NCBI RefSeq assembly: GCF_000722545.1
Contig: NZ_JNVM01000004.1
Coordinates: 489,630-553,629, forward strand
Length of the DNA stretch: 64,000 bases
Origin: Paenibacillus tyrphae
Lineage (GTDB): Bacteria > Bacillota > Bacilli > Paenibacillales > NBRC-103111
Direction: 5' to 3'
Of this stretch, positions 47,091 to 55,643 are shown piece by piece (the stretch's first letter is position 1; the number at the start of each line of letters is the position of its first letter). Under the pieces are notes generated by a model. The model saw nothing but the letters and a program-made list of their open reading frames with translations. It was not told the origin of the DNA and ran no database searches. Position numbers and translations under genes: made by a program.

Positions 47091-48386
47091 ATGAAAGCCA
47101 TTGTCAAACCGACCCCGCGTCTGGACGGGACGATTAACGCCCTGTCTTCCAAAAACTACACGACCCGCTATTTGCTCATCGCCGCGCTGGCGGACGGGAC
47201 GAGCACGGTGCACTTTCCGGCCCACAGCGAGGATAGCGACGCGATGCGCCGCTGCATCCGGGATTTGGGCGCCGTCCTGGAAGAGGACGACGAGAAGATG
47301 ACGATCCGCGGCTTCGGCCGTCATCCGAAGCATGTGAGCGAGCTGAATGTCGGCAATGCGGGAGCGGTGCTCCGCTTCTTGATGTCGGTCGCCGCTTTCT
47401 GCCCGGAGGTGACGTTCATTAACGCTTATCCGGATTCCCTCGGCAAACGGCCCCATGACGATCTGATCGATGCTTTGAAGCAAATGGGTGTCGAGGTCGA
47501 GCACCGCGAAGGAAAGCTGCCGATTACGATTCGGGGCGGCCATCCGCACGGCGGAAAAATTACCGTTTCCGGGAATGTCAGCTCGCAATTTTTAAGCTCC
47601 TTGCTGTTCGTTGCTCCTCTGCTGGACGAGGATAGCGAGATTACGGTACTTCACGATCTGAAATCGAAAATTATCGTCGGCCAGACGCTGGAAGTCATTG
47701 CCCAAGCGGGCGTGAAGATCGAAGCGTCCGACGATTTGATGCATTATAAAATTCCGGGCAACCAGCAGTACAAGCCCCAAAGCTATACGGTTCAGGGCGA
47801 CTATCCGGGCTCTGCCGCCATCCTGGCCGCAGCGGCCGTGACGCATTCGGATGTGACGGTGCTTCATCTGGCGGAGCAAAGCAAGCAGGGCGAGCGGGCC
47901 GTCGTCGATGTGCTCCGCGCAATGGGCGTCGATCTTACCCACGAGAACGATACCGTTCGGATTCGCGGCAATCAGAAGCTGACCGCAGGCGAATTCGACG
48001 GGGATCATTTCACCGACGCCGTGCTGGCGATGGTTGCGGCGGCGGTATTCGCGGAGGGTACGTCCCGTTTCTACAATGTAGAGAACCTGCGGTACAAGGA
48101 ATGCGACAGAATTACAGATTTTGTAAACGAGCTGCGCAAAGCCGGGGCCGATGTGGAGGAAAGACAAAGCGAGATCATCGTCCACGGACGTCCGCAGGGC
48201 GTAACGGGCGGCGTCGAGATTAACGCGCACTACGACCACCGCGTCATCATGGCACTTACCGTCGTCGGCCTCCGCTCCGAGCAAGGCTTGATTATCAACG
48301 ACGCGCACCATGTGGCCAAATCTTATCCGCATTACTTCGAGCATTTGCTCTCGCTCGGGGCGCAGATCGAACTGGTTCAAGAGTAA
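47091..48386 (+). CDS. aroA: EPSP synthase (3-phosphoshikimate 1-carboxyvinyltransferase), divergent
   Basis: 431 residues; joins shikimate 3-phosphate and phosphoenolpyruvate. Two-domain inside-out barrel family, shown by VSSQFLSSLLF, YPGSAAILAAAAV, RYKECDRI (Glu-341 equivalent) and YDHRVIMALTVVGL. The segments that bind PEP are unusual: ALSSKNYTTRYLL replaces PGDKSISHR-like, and GNAGAVLRF replaces GN(A/S)GTxxRP/L. Start ATG 47091 with AAGGAGAG 10 bases upstream; the open frame upstream lies within the fluoride-channel gene. Substitutions at positions equivalent to E. coli Thr97 and Pro101 may lower glyphosate sensitivity (inference). A canonical second copy elsewhere cannot be excluded. Confidence 0.88.
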   Translation: MKAIVKPTPRLDGTINALSSKNYTTRYLLIAALADGTSTVHFPAHSEDSDAMRRCIRDLGAVLEEDDEKMTIRGFGRHPKHVSELNVGNAGAVLRFLMSVAAFCPEVTFINAYPDSLGKRPHDDLIDALKQMGVEVEHREGKLPITIRGGHPHGGKITVSGNVSSQFLSSLLFVAPLLDEDSEITVLHDLKSKIIVGQTLEVIAQAGVKIEASDDLMHYKIPGNQQYKPQSYTVQGDYPGSAAILAAAAVTHSDVTVLHLAEQSKQGERAVVDVLRAMGVDLTHENDTVRIRGNQKLTAGEFDGDHFTDAVLAMVAAAVFAEGTSRFYNVENLRYKECDRITDFVNELRKAGADVEERQSEIIVHGRPQGVTGGVEINAHYDHRVIMALTVVGLRSEQGLIINDAHHVAKSYPHYFEHLLSLGAQIELVQE

Positions 48387-48387
48387 G

Positions 48388-48453
48388 GTGCTGCGCGCCT
48401 GCGTTGCTCTATCCATCATCATGATCGGCATGCTGATCGTAACGAGGCGGTGA
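48388..48453 (+). CDS. Possible 21-residue hydrophobic micro-ORF
   Basis: GTG 48388 to TGA 48451-48453, one base after the aroA stop, encoding a single hydrophobic stretch (LRACVALSIIMIGMLIVTRR). The stop overlaps the next gene's GTG as GTGA. The ribosome site is poor (AAGAG, short spacing). Low confidence. Confidence 0.2.
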   Translation: MLRACVALSIIMIGMLIVTRR

Positions 48454-49280
48454 AGGACGTGACCGTATTGTGGAAAGGAATCCAGGTCACGCTTGCTTTA
48501 TTTCTCATCACAGGGCTTCTCTTTGCCAGCGGTGTATTTGGCGTACTGCTTTACGCTAAACTAACGGGACAGACATGGTTCCGGGACCCGACCGTCGCCT
48601 ACGCGGAGCAAGAAGCTGCCGCAGCTAAGGCAGCCGCAACCGCTGCACCGCCTGAGGCGAAGCCTGTCGAGCGGCCGAAAAGCGTATTGCTGGAAGCGCC
48701 GCATATTCGGCAGCTGCCTGAGCTTCCTTCCGGATGCGAAGTGACGAGTCTTGCGATGCTGTTGCAATTTTACGGTGTTGACAAATCCAAGATGGATTTG
48801 GTTCCGGAGATGAAAAAAGATCCGACCCCGATCCGCTATAACAAAAACGGCTCGATCGCTTACTGGGGCAATCCGAACACCGGATTCGTCGGAGAGGTGA
48901 CCGGTGCAGCTAAAGGCTTCGCGATTTATCACACCGCATTGTTTGAGCTGCTTAAGGCTTATGTTCCTACGGCGCAAGATCTGACCAAGGAACCGTTCTC
49001 GAAGCTTGAAGACCAATTGATTCAGGGTGTGCCATCCGTCGTCTGGACGACCATCAATTATAAGGTTCCGGACAATTGGATCGTGTGGGATACGCCGATC
49101 GGACCGATCGAAACGACTTTTATGGAGCATGCGGTGCTGCTGGTCGGCTTTGACGAACAGTACGTATATGTCAACGACCCGCTTGCCGGCAAAAGCAACA
49201 AAAAAATCGATAAAGAAGCGTTTATCGCAACATGGGATGCGATGGGACGCCAAGCGATAAGCTATACGAAGGCGAAATAA
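48450..49280 (+). CDS. C39-like (YvpB-type) cysteine peptidase, membrane-anchored
   Basis: 276 residues: an N-terminal membrane segment (about 10-35, likely uncleaved anchor or signal), an Ala/Pro/Glu-rich linker (about 50-75), and a papain-like peptidase_C39_2 domain. Catalytic motifs: LPSGCEVTSLAMLLQFYG (Cys), EHAVLLVGFDEQYVYVNDP (His, Asp/Asn). Probably acts outside the cytoplasmic membrane; substrate unknown. GTG 48450 is used; GTG 48459 or TTG 48468 (AAGGA about 10 bases before it) are real alternatives and would not change the domain. Confidence 0.82.
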   Translation: MKDVTVLWKGIQVTLALFLITGLLFASGVFGVLLYAKLTGQTWFRDPTVAYAEQEAAAAKAAATAAPPEAKPVERPKSVLLEAPHIRQLPELPSGCEVTSLAMLLQFYGVDKSKMDLVPEMKKDPTPIRYNKNGSIAYWGNPNTGFVGEVTGAAKGFAIYHTALFELLKAYVPTAQDLTKEPFSKLEDQLIQGVPSVVWTTINYKVPDNWIVWDTPIGPIETTFMEHAVLLVGFDEQYVYVNDPLAGKSNKKIDKEAFIATWDAMGRQAISYTKAK

Positions 49281-49308
49281 ATTCATGAAGCGAGGAGCGA
49301 TTTACGTC

Positions 49309-49737
49309 ATGGCTTTTGAAAATCCACCGCGGGAACGAATCAAAGAACTATTGGCAGGAGCAGGCAACGTAGCGGTCGTCGGGCTGTCCGACAAGCCCGA
49401 CCGCGTATCTTACATGGTTGCGGAAGCCATGCAGAAGAAGGGTTACCGCATTATCCCGGTCAATCCGACCGTAAGCGGATCGATTCTCGGGGAAACTTGC
49501 TACGCGTCGCTAACCGATATTCCCGAACCGGTGGATATCGTGAACGTATTCCGCCGCAGCGAACAGGTCGTTCCCGTAGCCGAGGAAGCGGTGTGGATCG
49601 GGGCCAAAGTATTTTGGTTGCAACAGGGGATCTTTAACGAAGAAGCGGCGGATATTGCCCGTGCAGGCGGTCTTGAAGTGATCATGGACCGCTGCATCAA
49701 AGTAGAAGACTCGATTTTGCTGCCCGGAGGGAAATAA
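49309..49737 (+). CDS. CoA-binding domain protein (YccU-like)
   Basis: 142-residue Rossmann-fold protein of the CoA_binding_2 family: VAVVGLSDKPDRVSYMVA near the N-terminus, IIPVNPTVSGSILG, DIVNVFRRSEQV and VFWLQQGIFNEEAADIA. The single domain corresponds to the nucleotide-binding part of succinyl-CoA ligase alpha without the ligase. Biological role unknown. Start ATG 49309 preceded by GAGGAG at 11 bases; the ATG 24 bases upstream has none. The thiE start is 2 bp after the stop. Confidence 0.88.
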   Translation: MAFENPPRERIKELLAGAGNVAVVGLSDKPDRVSYMVAEAMQKKGYRIIPVNPTVSGSILGETCYASLTDIPEPVDIVNVFRRSEQVVPVAEEAVWIGAKVFWLQQGIFNEEAADIARAGGLEVIMDRCIKVEDSILLPGGK

Positions 49738-49738
49738 T

Positions 49739-50389
49739 TTGTTCCGGTCAGACGTTCGTCAATATTTATCGGTTTACTTGGTTATGGATCTCTCGGGTCA
49801 CGAAGGGAAATCGGCGCTAGAGATTGCCCGGGCGGCACTGGACGGGGGCGTAACGATGATCCAGCTTCGCGAGAAAAAAGCGCCTTTGTCCCGCGTCATC
49901 GAAGAAGGCAGAGCGCTGCGGGAGCTTTGCCGGAAATATGGCGTCCCGTTTCTGGTTAACGACCGGGTCGATGTAGCGCTCGCGCTGAACGCCGACGGCG
50001 TGCATGTCGGCCAGGACGATCTGCCGGGATCGGAAGCCCGCAAGCTGCTCGGCGTGGATAAGATCATCGGTATCTCCGCCGGCACGATGGCTGAAGCGGA
50101 GTGGGCCATGGCTCAAGGCGCGGATTATTTGGGCGTGGGCGCCGTGTATTCCACCCTCACCAAAGGGGATGCCGGGGCGCCGATAGGCACCGGGCTGATT
50201 TCGGAGATCAAGCAGCGCTGGCCGCATATTAGCATGGTCGGGATCGGAGGCATTGACGCTTCCAATGCGTCGCCCGTCATTCAGGCCGGCGCCGACGGAG
50301 TAGCCGTCGTATCGGCTATCGTTCGGCAAAGCGATCCTTGCTTGGCCGCCCGGCAGTTAAAGCAGGAAATTTGTCCCGGACGATCCTAA
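49739..50389 (+). CDS. thiE: Thiamine-phosphate synthase
   Basis: 216-residue TIM-barrel enzyme that couples hydroxymethylpyrimidine diphosphate and thiazole phosphate to thiamine phosphate. Motifs: IQLREKKA (pyrophosphate), FLVNDRVDVALALNADGVHV, and the C-terminal phosphate loop SMVGIGGIDASNA with GADGVAVVSAI. TTG 49739 is the likely start: GGAGGG lies 7 bases upstream and no ATG follows until VMDLSG. No TPP riboswitch is visible and no other thiamine gene is adjacent. Confidence 0.93.
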   Translation: MFRSDVRQYLSVYLVMDLSGHEGKSALEIARAALDGGVTMIQLREKKAPLSRVIEEGRALRELCRKYGVPFLVNDRVDVALALNADGVHVGQDDLPGSEARKLLGVDKIIGISAGTMAEAEWAMAQGADYLGVGAVYSTLTKGDAGAPIGTGLISEIKQRWPHISMVGIGGIDASNASPVIQAGADGVAVVSAIVRQSDPCLAARQLKQEICPGRS

Positions 50390-50415
50390 AAAAAATAAAC
50401 GGCAAGTAATAAAAT

Positions 50416-50512
50416 AAATCCTCCTTGAAGACAATAAGAAAGGCTTCTGGAATGGAACGGAACAACGACCCAGCACCGGAAGACTTCCAATAATAAACTT
50501 CGAGGAGGATTT
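50416..50512 (+). promoter_or_regulatory. Ribosome-site-sequestering stem in 5' leader
   Basis: Bases 50416-50430 (AAATCCTCCTTGAAG) can pair over 15 bp, with one G-U, with 50498-50512 (CTTCGAGGAGGATTT), which holds the ribosome site GAGGAGG of the repeat-protein gene starting at 50519. The loop is 67 bases. When folded, translation should be off, so a thermosensor, protein-bound or small-molecule switch is possible. Confidence 0.7.
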
Positions 50513-50518
50513 TTTCGC

Positions 50519-51256
50519 ATGCACCAACAAGGCTTCCAAAGCAGCTACCAAAACCAATTGGGTACGTCCGGTCTTGCAAGCTCCCAATACACGAAATACC
50601 AACCGGTCGGTTATGTACAATCCCAATACAACCAGTCGTTGAATCAATCCGGAATCGGGCAGCAATACGGAGCGGGGGGCCAGCAATACGGAGCGGGACA
50701 GCAGTACTCGCAATTCCAAAACCCGCAATCGTACCATACGGCCAACTACCGTGGCAATCAACAAGGCCATGACGCCTATCTTCGTTCCGATTCCACACAG
50801 CCGGCCCAAAGCCAATTCGGGATCGGTGCAAGCCAATTCGGCGCTTCTGGCGCTTCTTACGGAGCCGGACAACAGTACGCGCAATTCCAAAACCCGCAAT
50901 CGTACCACACGGCCAATTACCGCGGGGATCAGGCGGGCCATGACGCTTACCTGCGTTCCGATTCCACGCAACCGGCTCAAAGCCAATTCGGGGTCGGAGC
51001 AAGCCACTTCGGCGCGACAAGCTTTGCCGGCCAAACCCAATTTAGCCAGCCTTATGGCATTTCCGGGCAATCGTATTCCCAATTCCAAAGCCCGCAACCG
51101 TACCATATGGCCCACTACCGCGGCAATCAGCAAGGCCATGACGCTTATCTTCGTTCCGACTCCAGCCAACCGGCTCAAAGCCACTTCAGCACTGGCGCAA
51201 CGGGGATCGGCACAACCGGTTTCGGCGCAAGCGCCATGGGCTTTAACAGATTCTAA
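50519..51256 (+). CDS. Gln/Ser/Tyr/Gly-rich repeat protein, unknown function
   Basis: 245 residues, low complexity, no signal peptide or membrane helix. Three copies of a 37-residue core at residues 65-101, 122-158 and 188-224, each built as QFQNPQSYHTANYRGNQQ followed by GHDAYLRSDSTQPAQS. Spacers are Gly/Ala/Ser/Phe-rich. The N-terminus is Gln/Tyr-rich and prion-like in composition. Similar SYH-NYRGN-GHD-LRSDS segments occur, as I recall, in uncharacterised Bacillus proteins, possibly spore-linked; I cannot name a function. Strong GAGGAGG precedes the ATG but is paired with an upstream anti-site. Ends before a terminator. Confidence 0.85.
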   Translation: MHQQGFQSSYQNQLGTSGLASSQYTKYQPVGYVQSQYNQSLNQSGIGQQYGAGGQQYGAGQQYSQFQNPQSYHTANYRGNQQGHDAYLRSDSTQPAQSQFGIGASQFGASGASYGAGQQYAQFQNPQSYHTANYRGDQAGHDAYLRSDSTQPAQSQFGVGASHFGATSFAGQTQFSQPYGISGQSYSQFQSPQPYHMAHYRGNQQGHDAYLRSDSSQPAQSHFSTGATGIGTTGFGASAMGFNRF

Positions 51257-51284
51257 TTTTTATCGGCAAGCAGCCTCGAACAGG

Positions 51285-51308
51285 CGGGCCCAAGCGGCCC
51301 GTCTTCTT
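51285..51308 (+). terminator. Intrinsic terminator of repeat-protein gene
   Basis: CGGGCC (51285-51290), 5-base loop, GGCCCG (51296-51301), then a pyrimidine-rich TCTTCTT tail. Confidence 0.8.
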
Positions 51309-51332
51309 TGCGTTTTTCCCTGAACTTACGGT

Positions 51333-51361
51333 TTGACAAAAAACGGTTCTGAGCGTACCAT
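51333..51361 (+). promoter_or_regulatory. Promoter of nagE-ptsI
   Basis: Consensus TTGACA (51333-51338), 17 bp, TACCAT (51356-51361), 30 bases before the PTS gene. No antiterminator hairpin or clear cre site was seen in the short leader. Confidence 0.75.
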
Positions 51362-51390
51362 CGTTAGTATGAAAGGGGGAACGGACCGAT

Positions 51391-53295
51391 TTGAATTGGA
51401 TGGGAAACTTGCAGCAGCTTGGCCGGTCGCTTATGATGCCGACCATTACCCTTCCCGTTGCCGCTATCTTGCTGCGCCTCGGTACCCTGCCTTGGGATCG
51501 GATTCATATGCCCCGCGTCGGGGAAATTTTATTGCTCTGCGGCACAACGATCTTTACGTATTTGCCGCTTATTTTTGCGGTCGGCGTTGCTCTGGGGCTG
51601 ACGGAAAGCGCAGGTATCGCGGGCATGTCGGCGCTTATCGGCCATTACATGTTCAGCGAAGCGACGCAGCGTTACCTCGGCGATTCGTTTCAGCTCGGCG
51701 TTCCCGGCGGAATCCTGATCGGATTGCTGGCCGCCGTCATTTATCATAGGGTAAAGCACATTCAGCTTCCCGAATCGATTCAATTTTTCGGTGGTCCCCG
51801 CATGGTGCCGCTGCTGATGGGGCTTGCCATTTTTTTATTGATCCTGCTGATGATTCAAGTTGGTCCTGTGCTCGAAACCGGGATGGAGAAGCTCACGAAT
51901 TTTATTCTGGGGCTCGGCGGCTTCGGCGCATTTTTATACGGCATTATTCACCGTCTTCTGGTCCCATCCGGACTGCATCACGTGTTTAACAACTTTTTTT
52001 GGTTTCAGCTCGGTGCTTACAACGATGCGGAAGGAAAGCCTGTATTCGGCGACTTGCCCCGTTACTTTGCCGGTGACCCGACAGCGGGAGTGTATATGGC
52101 CGGCTTGTATCCGATCATGATGTTCGCGCTGCCAGCCATTGCCTTGGCGATTATTCAGGAAGCGCGCGAGGATTTAAAGCCGAAAATTCGCACGACATTC
52201 TTGACGGCGGCATTCGCCTGCTTCTTAACCGGGGTGACCGAGCCGATTGAGTTTGCGTTTTTGTTTGTGGCGCCGTATCTGTTTTTCGTGCATGCGATTC
52301 TTTCGGGATTGGCGATGTGGATCGCTTACGTGCTCGACATTCACCACGGCTTCTCCTATTCGGCGGGAGCGATCGATTACTTGATCAATCTGCACTTGTC
52401 GACCCGGGGCCTGCTGTTGATTCCGATCGGGCTTGCTTACGGCATCGTCTACTATGTACTGTTCCGCTGGGCGATCCGCCGCTTCCGTATCCCGACGCCC
52501 GGCCGTGAAGAAGGCTCGCAGCTCGAAGAATGGGCCGGGGATATACCATACCGTTCGCCGCTCATTTTGCAGGCGCTTGGCGGCAAAGAAAACATCAAGA
52601 GCATCGAAGCGTGCATTACCCGTTTGCGGCTCACGCTAGTCAATGACCGCCAGATGGATGTGTCGGCGCTTCGGCTGCTCGGCGCGGCCGGCGTCATTCG
52701 TTTGGGCGGGGGCAACGTTCAGGTCGTGTTCGGGACGTATTCGGAATTGATCCGCGAAGAGATGATCAAGTCGATGCGCAAAGATATTCAGCAAGTGCTG
52801 TTCAGCTCGCCGATGCAAGGGCGGATGATCCCGCTGGAGGAAGTGCCGGACAAAATTTTCGCCGGGAAGCTGGTAGGAAACGGCGTCGCTTTTTTCCCTG
52901 ATAAAGGAGAGCTCGTGTCGCCTGTAGCCGGTAAAATCATTCACGTATATCCGACGCTTCACGCCCTTGGGATCGAAACGGAGCAGGGACTTCAAGTGCT
53001 CCTTCATATCGGAATCGATACCGCCGGCCTGCAGGGCAAATATTTTACCGCTTACGTGAAAGAAGGAGACGTGGTCGAACCCGGCCAACTGCTCGTCAGG
53101 TTCAATCTGCAGAAGGTGAAGAAAAACTGCAAGTCGCTCGCGACGCCTATGCTCATCACGAACGTCGATATGGTGAGATCATGGAGCTTCGCGCCATACA
53201 AAGCCGTGAAGAAAGGACAGGCGTCGGTCATGTCCGTCATGCTGAAAAATACCGCTACAACAGGAGTTACAGGGGGAGGGAACGCTTATGGTTGA
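51391..53295 (+). CDS. nagE: PTS EIICBA permease, N-acetylglucosamine-type
   Basis: 634-residue phosphotransferase permease with domains C-B-A fused. EIIC (about 1-370): MMPTITLPVAAILLRLG, sugar-site GVTEPIEFAFLFVAP and HHVFNNFFWFQLGAY with FAGDPTAG, closer to NagE than to glucose PtsG. EIIB (about 390-470): phospho-Cys in SIEACITRLRL. EIIA (about 490-620): phospho-His in VLLHIGIDT. Takes up and phosphorylates GlcNAc at the membrane. TTG 51391 is used, AAAGGGGGA lying 11 bases before it. The gene overlaps ptsI by 8 bases. The GlcNAc call is good but not certain. Confidence 0.87.
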   Translation: MNWMGNLQQLGRSLMMPTITLPVAAILLRLGTLPWDRIHMPRVGEILLLCGTTIFTYLPLIFAVGVALGLTESAGIAGMSALIGHYMFSEATQRYLGDSFQLGVPGGILIGLLAAVIYHRVKHIQLPESIQFFGGPRMVPLLMGLAIFLLILLMIQVGPVLETGMEKLTNFILGLGGFGAFLYGIIHRLLVPSGLHHVFNNFFWFQLGAYNDAEGKPVFGDLPRYFAGDPTAGVYMAGLYPIMMFALPAIALAIIQEAREDLKPKIRTTFLTAAFACFLTGVTEPIEFAFLFVAPYLFFVHAILSGLAMWIAYVLDIHHGFSYSAGAIDYLINLHLSTRGLLLIPIGLAYGIVYYVLFRWAIRRFRIPTPGREEGSQLEEWAGDIPYRSPLILQALGGKENIKSIEACITRLRLTLVNDRQMDVSALRLLGAAGVIRLGGGNVQVVFGTYSELIREEMIKSMRKDIQQVLFSSPMQGRMIPLEEVPDKIFAGKLVGNGVAFFPDKGELVSPVAGKIIHVYPTLHALGIETEQGLQVLLHIGIDTAGLQGKYFTAYVKEGDVVEPGQLLVRFNLQKVKKNCKSLATPMLITNVDMVRSWSFAPYKAVKKGQASVMSVMLKNTATTGVTGGGNAYG

Positions 53296-55054
53296 GGGGA
53301 TCGGGGCTTCGTCGGGGATTGCAATGGGCAAAGCTTTCGTTATTCCAACCTGGGAATGGGACTTTCCCGAAAAGCTGATCGACGTCACGGACTTAGCGTA
53401 TGAATTCGAAAGGTTATATGACGGAATCCGCCATTCCAAGGACGAGATCGAACTGATCAAACAGGAATTCGTCAGCGTGCTGGGCGAGGAGCAAACGCAA
53501 ATTTTCGATGCGCATCTGGCCATCTTGGAAGACCCGATTTTCATGAACGAAGTGCAGGGGATTATGCAGCGGCAGTACAAAGCGGCCGAGGTCGCCGTCA
53601 AAGAAGCGATTGACAAGTTCGTAGGAATGTTCGATCTGCTCGACGACGGCTATATGAAGGAGCGCGCGCTCGATATTAAAGATGTCGGCAACCGGCTGCT
53701 TAAGCATTTGCTGGGAGCGCTCGAAGAGACGCTGCCGCCCAAGGATCAGCCCTATATTCTCGTAGCCAAAGAGCTGATTCCGTCCCAAATGGTGCATCTG
53801 GACGTGAGTCTGGCGCTAGGGCTGGTCACGATGCTGGGCGGCAAAACGTCGCATGTGGCGATCATGGCCCGCGCGATGGGCGTTCCGTACGTTCTCGGGC
53901 TCGAAGGCAAGCTGCAAACGCCGATTCAAAACGGCGACTATCTGATCATCGACGGCGACGAGGGCGTCGTCTATGTGAATCCGGCCGACGCTGTGATCGA
54001 GAAGTACAAGGCGCGTAAGGAAACGTGGAAAGCCGTTCAGGAGCAGCTGCAAAAGCTGGCCCATTTGCCTACCCGGACGGAGGACGGAAGGCAGATGCAT
54101 TTGGCGGCCAACATCAGCTCGGTGAAGGAGCTGGAGCTGGTCATGAAGAACGGCGCTTCCGGCGTCGGCCTGTTCCGGACGGAGTTTTTGTATATGGACC
54201 GCAGCAGCTTCCCCGAAGAAGAGGAGCAGTTCGCTGTATACCGCGAAGTGGCCGAGCGGCTGGGCGGCAAGCCGGTTGTCATTCGGACGCTGGACGTCGG
54301 AGGAGATAAGCATCTTGATTACCTGGCCCTGCCGGAGGAAGAGAATCCGTCGCTCGGCTACCGCGCGATCCGGATCATGCTGGACCGGACGGATTTGTTC
54401 AAAACGCAGCTTCGGGCTATTTTGCGGGCGAGCCATTACGGCAGCGTGAAGATCCTGTACCCGATGATTTCTTCGCTTGACGAGCTGCGCAGAGCCAATG
54501 AAGTGCTGGAGGAAGCGAAAAAGGAGCTTGCCGACGAAGGAACCCCGTTCCGCTCGGATATCGAGGTCGGCATCATGATCGAGCTTCCGGCCGCGGTCAT
54601 GATCTCCGATCTGCTGGCGCAAAAGGTCGACTTTTTCAGCATCGGAACGAATGACCTGGTCCAATACGTGCTGGCTGTCGACCGGATGAACGAGACGGTG
54701 GCGCATTTGTACGACCCGTTCCATCCGTCGGTGCTCCGCATGCTGAAGATTACGGCGGATCATGCCCACAAGCACGGGACGCATATCAGCGTGTGCGGCG
54801 AGCTGGCAGGGGATGTCCGCGCTTTGCCGATTTGGATCGCGCTCGGCATTACCGACTTGAGCATGTCGGTGCAGTCGATATTGAAGGTCAAAAACAGCCT
54901 GCTCCAAAGCAGGCACAGCGACGGCGAGAAGATTTGGGAGGAGCTGGCCGGCTGTGCCAGCAGCGCCGAAGTGGTGACCGTCCTTACCAAATATTTGGAG
55001 ACGGATATCGCCGATCAGTCGGGCCGCACGCGACCCGCTTGCGGTTTCTCTTAA
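53288..55054 (+). CDS. ptsI: PTS enzyme I (phosphoenolpyruvate-protein phosphotransferase)
   Basis: 588 residues; passes phosphate from PEP to HPr. N-terminal HPr-binding helices, phospho-His loop GGKTSHVAIMARAMGVP (His about residue 189, with Lys where many enzymes have Arg), PEP site GLFRTEFLYMDR and DVGGDKHLDYL, and C-terminal SIGTNDLVQYVLAVDR and CGELAGD (Cys). Full length. ATG 53288 overlaps nagE by 8 bases with GGGAGGG before it, so it is made together with the permease. Unlike B. subtilis ptsGHI, no ptsH lies here. Confidence 0.96.
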   Translation: MVEGIGASSGIAMGKAFVIPTWEWDFPEKLIDVTDLAYEFERLYDGIRHSKDEIELIKQEFVSVLGEEQTQIFDAHLAILEDPIFMNEVQGIMQRQYKAAEVAVKEAIDKFVGMFDLLDDGYMKERALDIKDVGNRLLKHLLGALEETLPPKDQPYILVAKELIPSQMVHLDVSLALGLVTMLGGKTSHVAIMARAMGVPYVLGLEGKLQTPIQNGDYLIIDGDEGVVYVNPADAVIEKYKARKETWKAVQEQLQKLAHLPTRTEDGRQMHLAANISSVKELELVMKNGASGVGLFRTEFLYMDRSSFPEEEEQFAVYREVAERLGGKPVVIRTLDVGGDKHLDYLALPEEENPSLGYRAIRIMLDRTDLFKTQLRAILRASHYGSVKILYPMISSLDELRRANEVLEEAKKELADEGTPFRSDIEVGIMIELPAAVMISDLLAQKVDFFSIGTNDLVQYVLAVDRMNETVAHLYDPFHPSVLRMLKITADHAHKHGTHISVCGELAGDVRALPIWIALGITDLSMSVQSILKVKNSLLQSRHSDGEKIWEELAGCASSAEVVTVLTKYLETDIADQSGRTRPACGFS

Positions 55055-55100
55055 GCGCTGTTGATTTTTGCGATATTAGCCATGGTTGGGAGAGAATGGG

Positions 55101-55643
55101 ATGAATCTTGCGGGACATAAAGTGCTTGCGTTTGTTGACGAAGAGTTTGAAGATCTGGAGATGTGGTATCCGGTGCTGCGGCTGCGGGAATCCGGGCTTG
55201 ACGTACATCTGGCCGGCCCCAAGGCGGGTACCGTCTATCATGGAAAATACGGCGTACCTTTGACGACCGAGTATGCCTTGGACGAAGTGAAGTCCGAAGA
55301 CTATATCGGTCTTTACGTGCCGGGAGGCTGGGCGCCGGACAAACTGCGCCGCTATGCTTCGGTACTGCGGCTGACCCGTGAATTTCACGAAGCGGAAAAA
55401 CCGATTGCGCACATTTGTCATGCGGGCTGGGTGCTCGTTTCGGCGAAAATATGCCAGGGCTACACCATGACTTCTACGCCGGGCATCAAGGACGATCTGG
55501 AAAATGCGGGAGCGATTTGGGTCGATCAGGAAGCGGTAGTCGACCGGCACATTGTGTCCGGACGCAGACCTCCCGATCTTCCGGCATTTACCAAAGCGTT
55601 CGTAGACCGTTTGGCGCAATATGCCGAGGAGCATAAGGGATGA
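55101..55643 (+). CDS. DJ-1/PfpI family protein
   Basis: 180-residue class I glutamine-amidotransferase-like fold: VLAFVDEEFEDLEMWYP (Glu of the triad region), YVPGGWAPDKLRR, and nucleophile elbow HICHAGWVL with the reactive Cys. Family members act as glyoxalase III, deglycase or chaperone-protease; which applies is unknown. Start ATG 55101 with GGGAG 8 bases upstream; a TTG 15 bases earlier overlaps that site. Its stop overlaps the vanZ-like start by ATGA. Confidence 0.9.
   Translation: MNLAGHKVLAFVDEEFEDLEMWYPVLRLRESGLDVHLAGPKAGTVYHGKYGVPLTTEYALDEVKSEDYIGLYVPGGWAPDKLRRYASVLRLTREFHEAEKPIAHICHAGWVLVSAKICQGYTMTSTPGIKDDLENAGAIWVDQEAVVDRHIVSGRRPPDLPAFTKAFVDRLAQYAEEHKG

Noticed and set aside
49700..49738. 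TPP riboswitch before thiE
   Set aside because: Two bases separate it from the upstream gene; no leader exists.
50711..51190. CRISPR-like repeats
   Set aside because: The periodic DNA is coding: three in-frame protein repeats of unequal spacing without short constant spacers.
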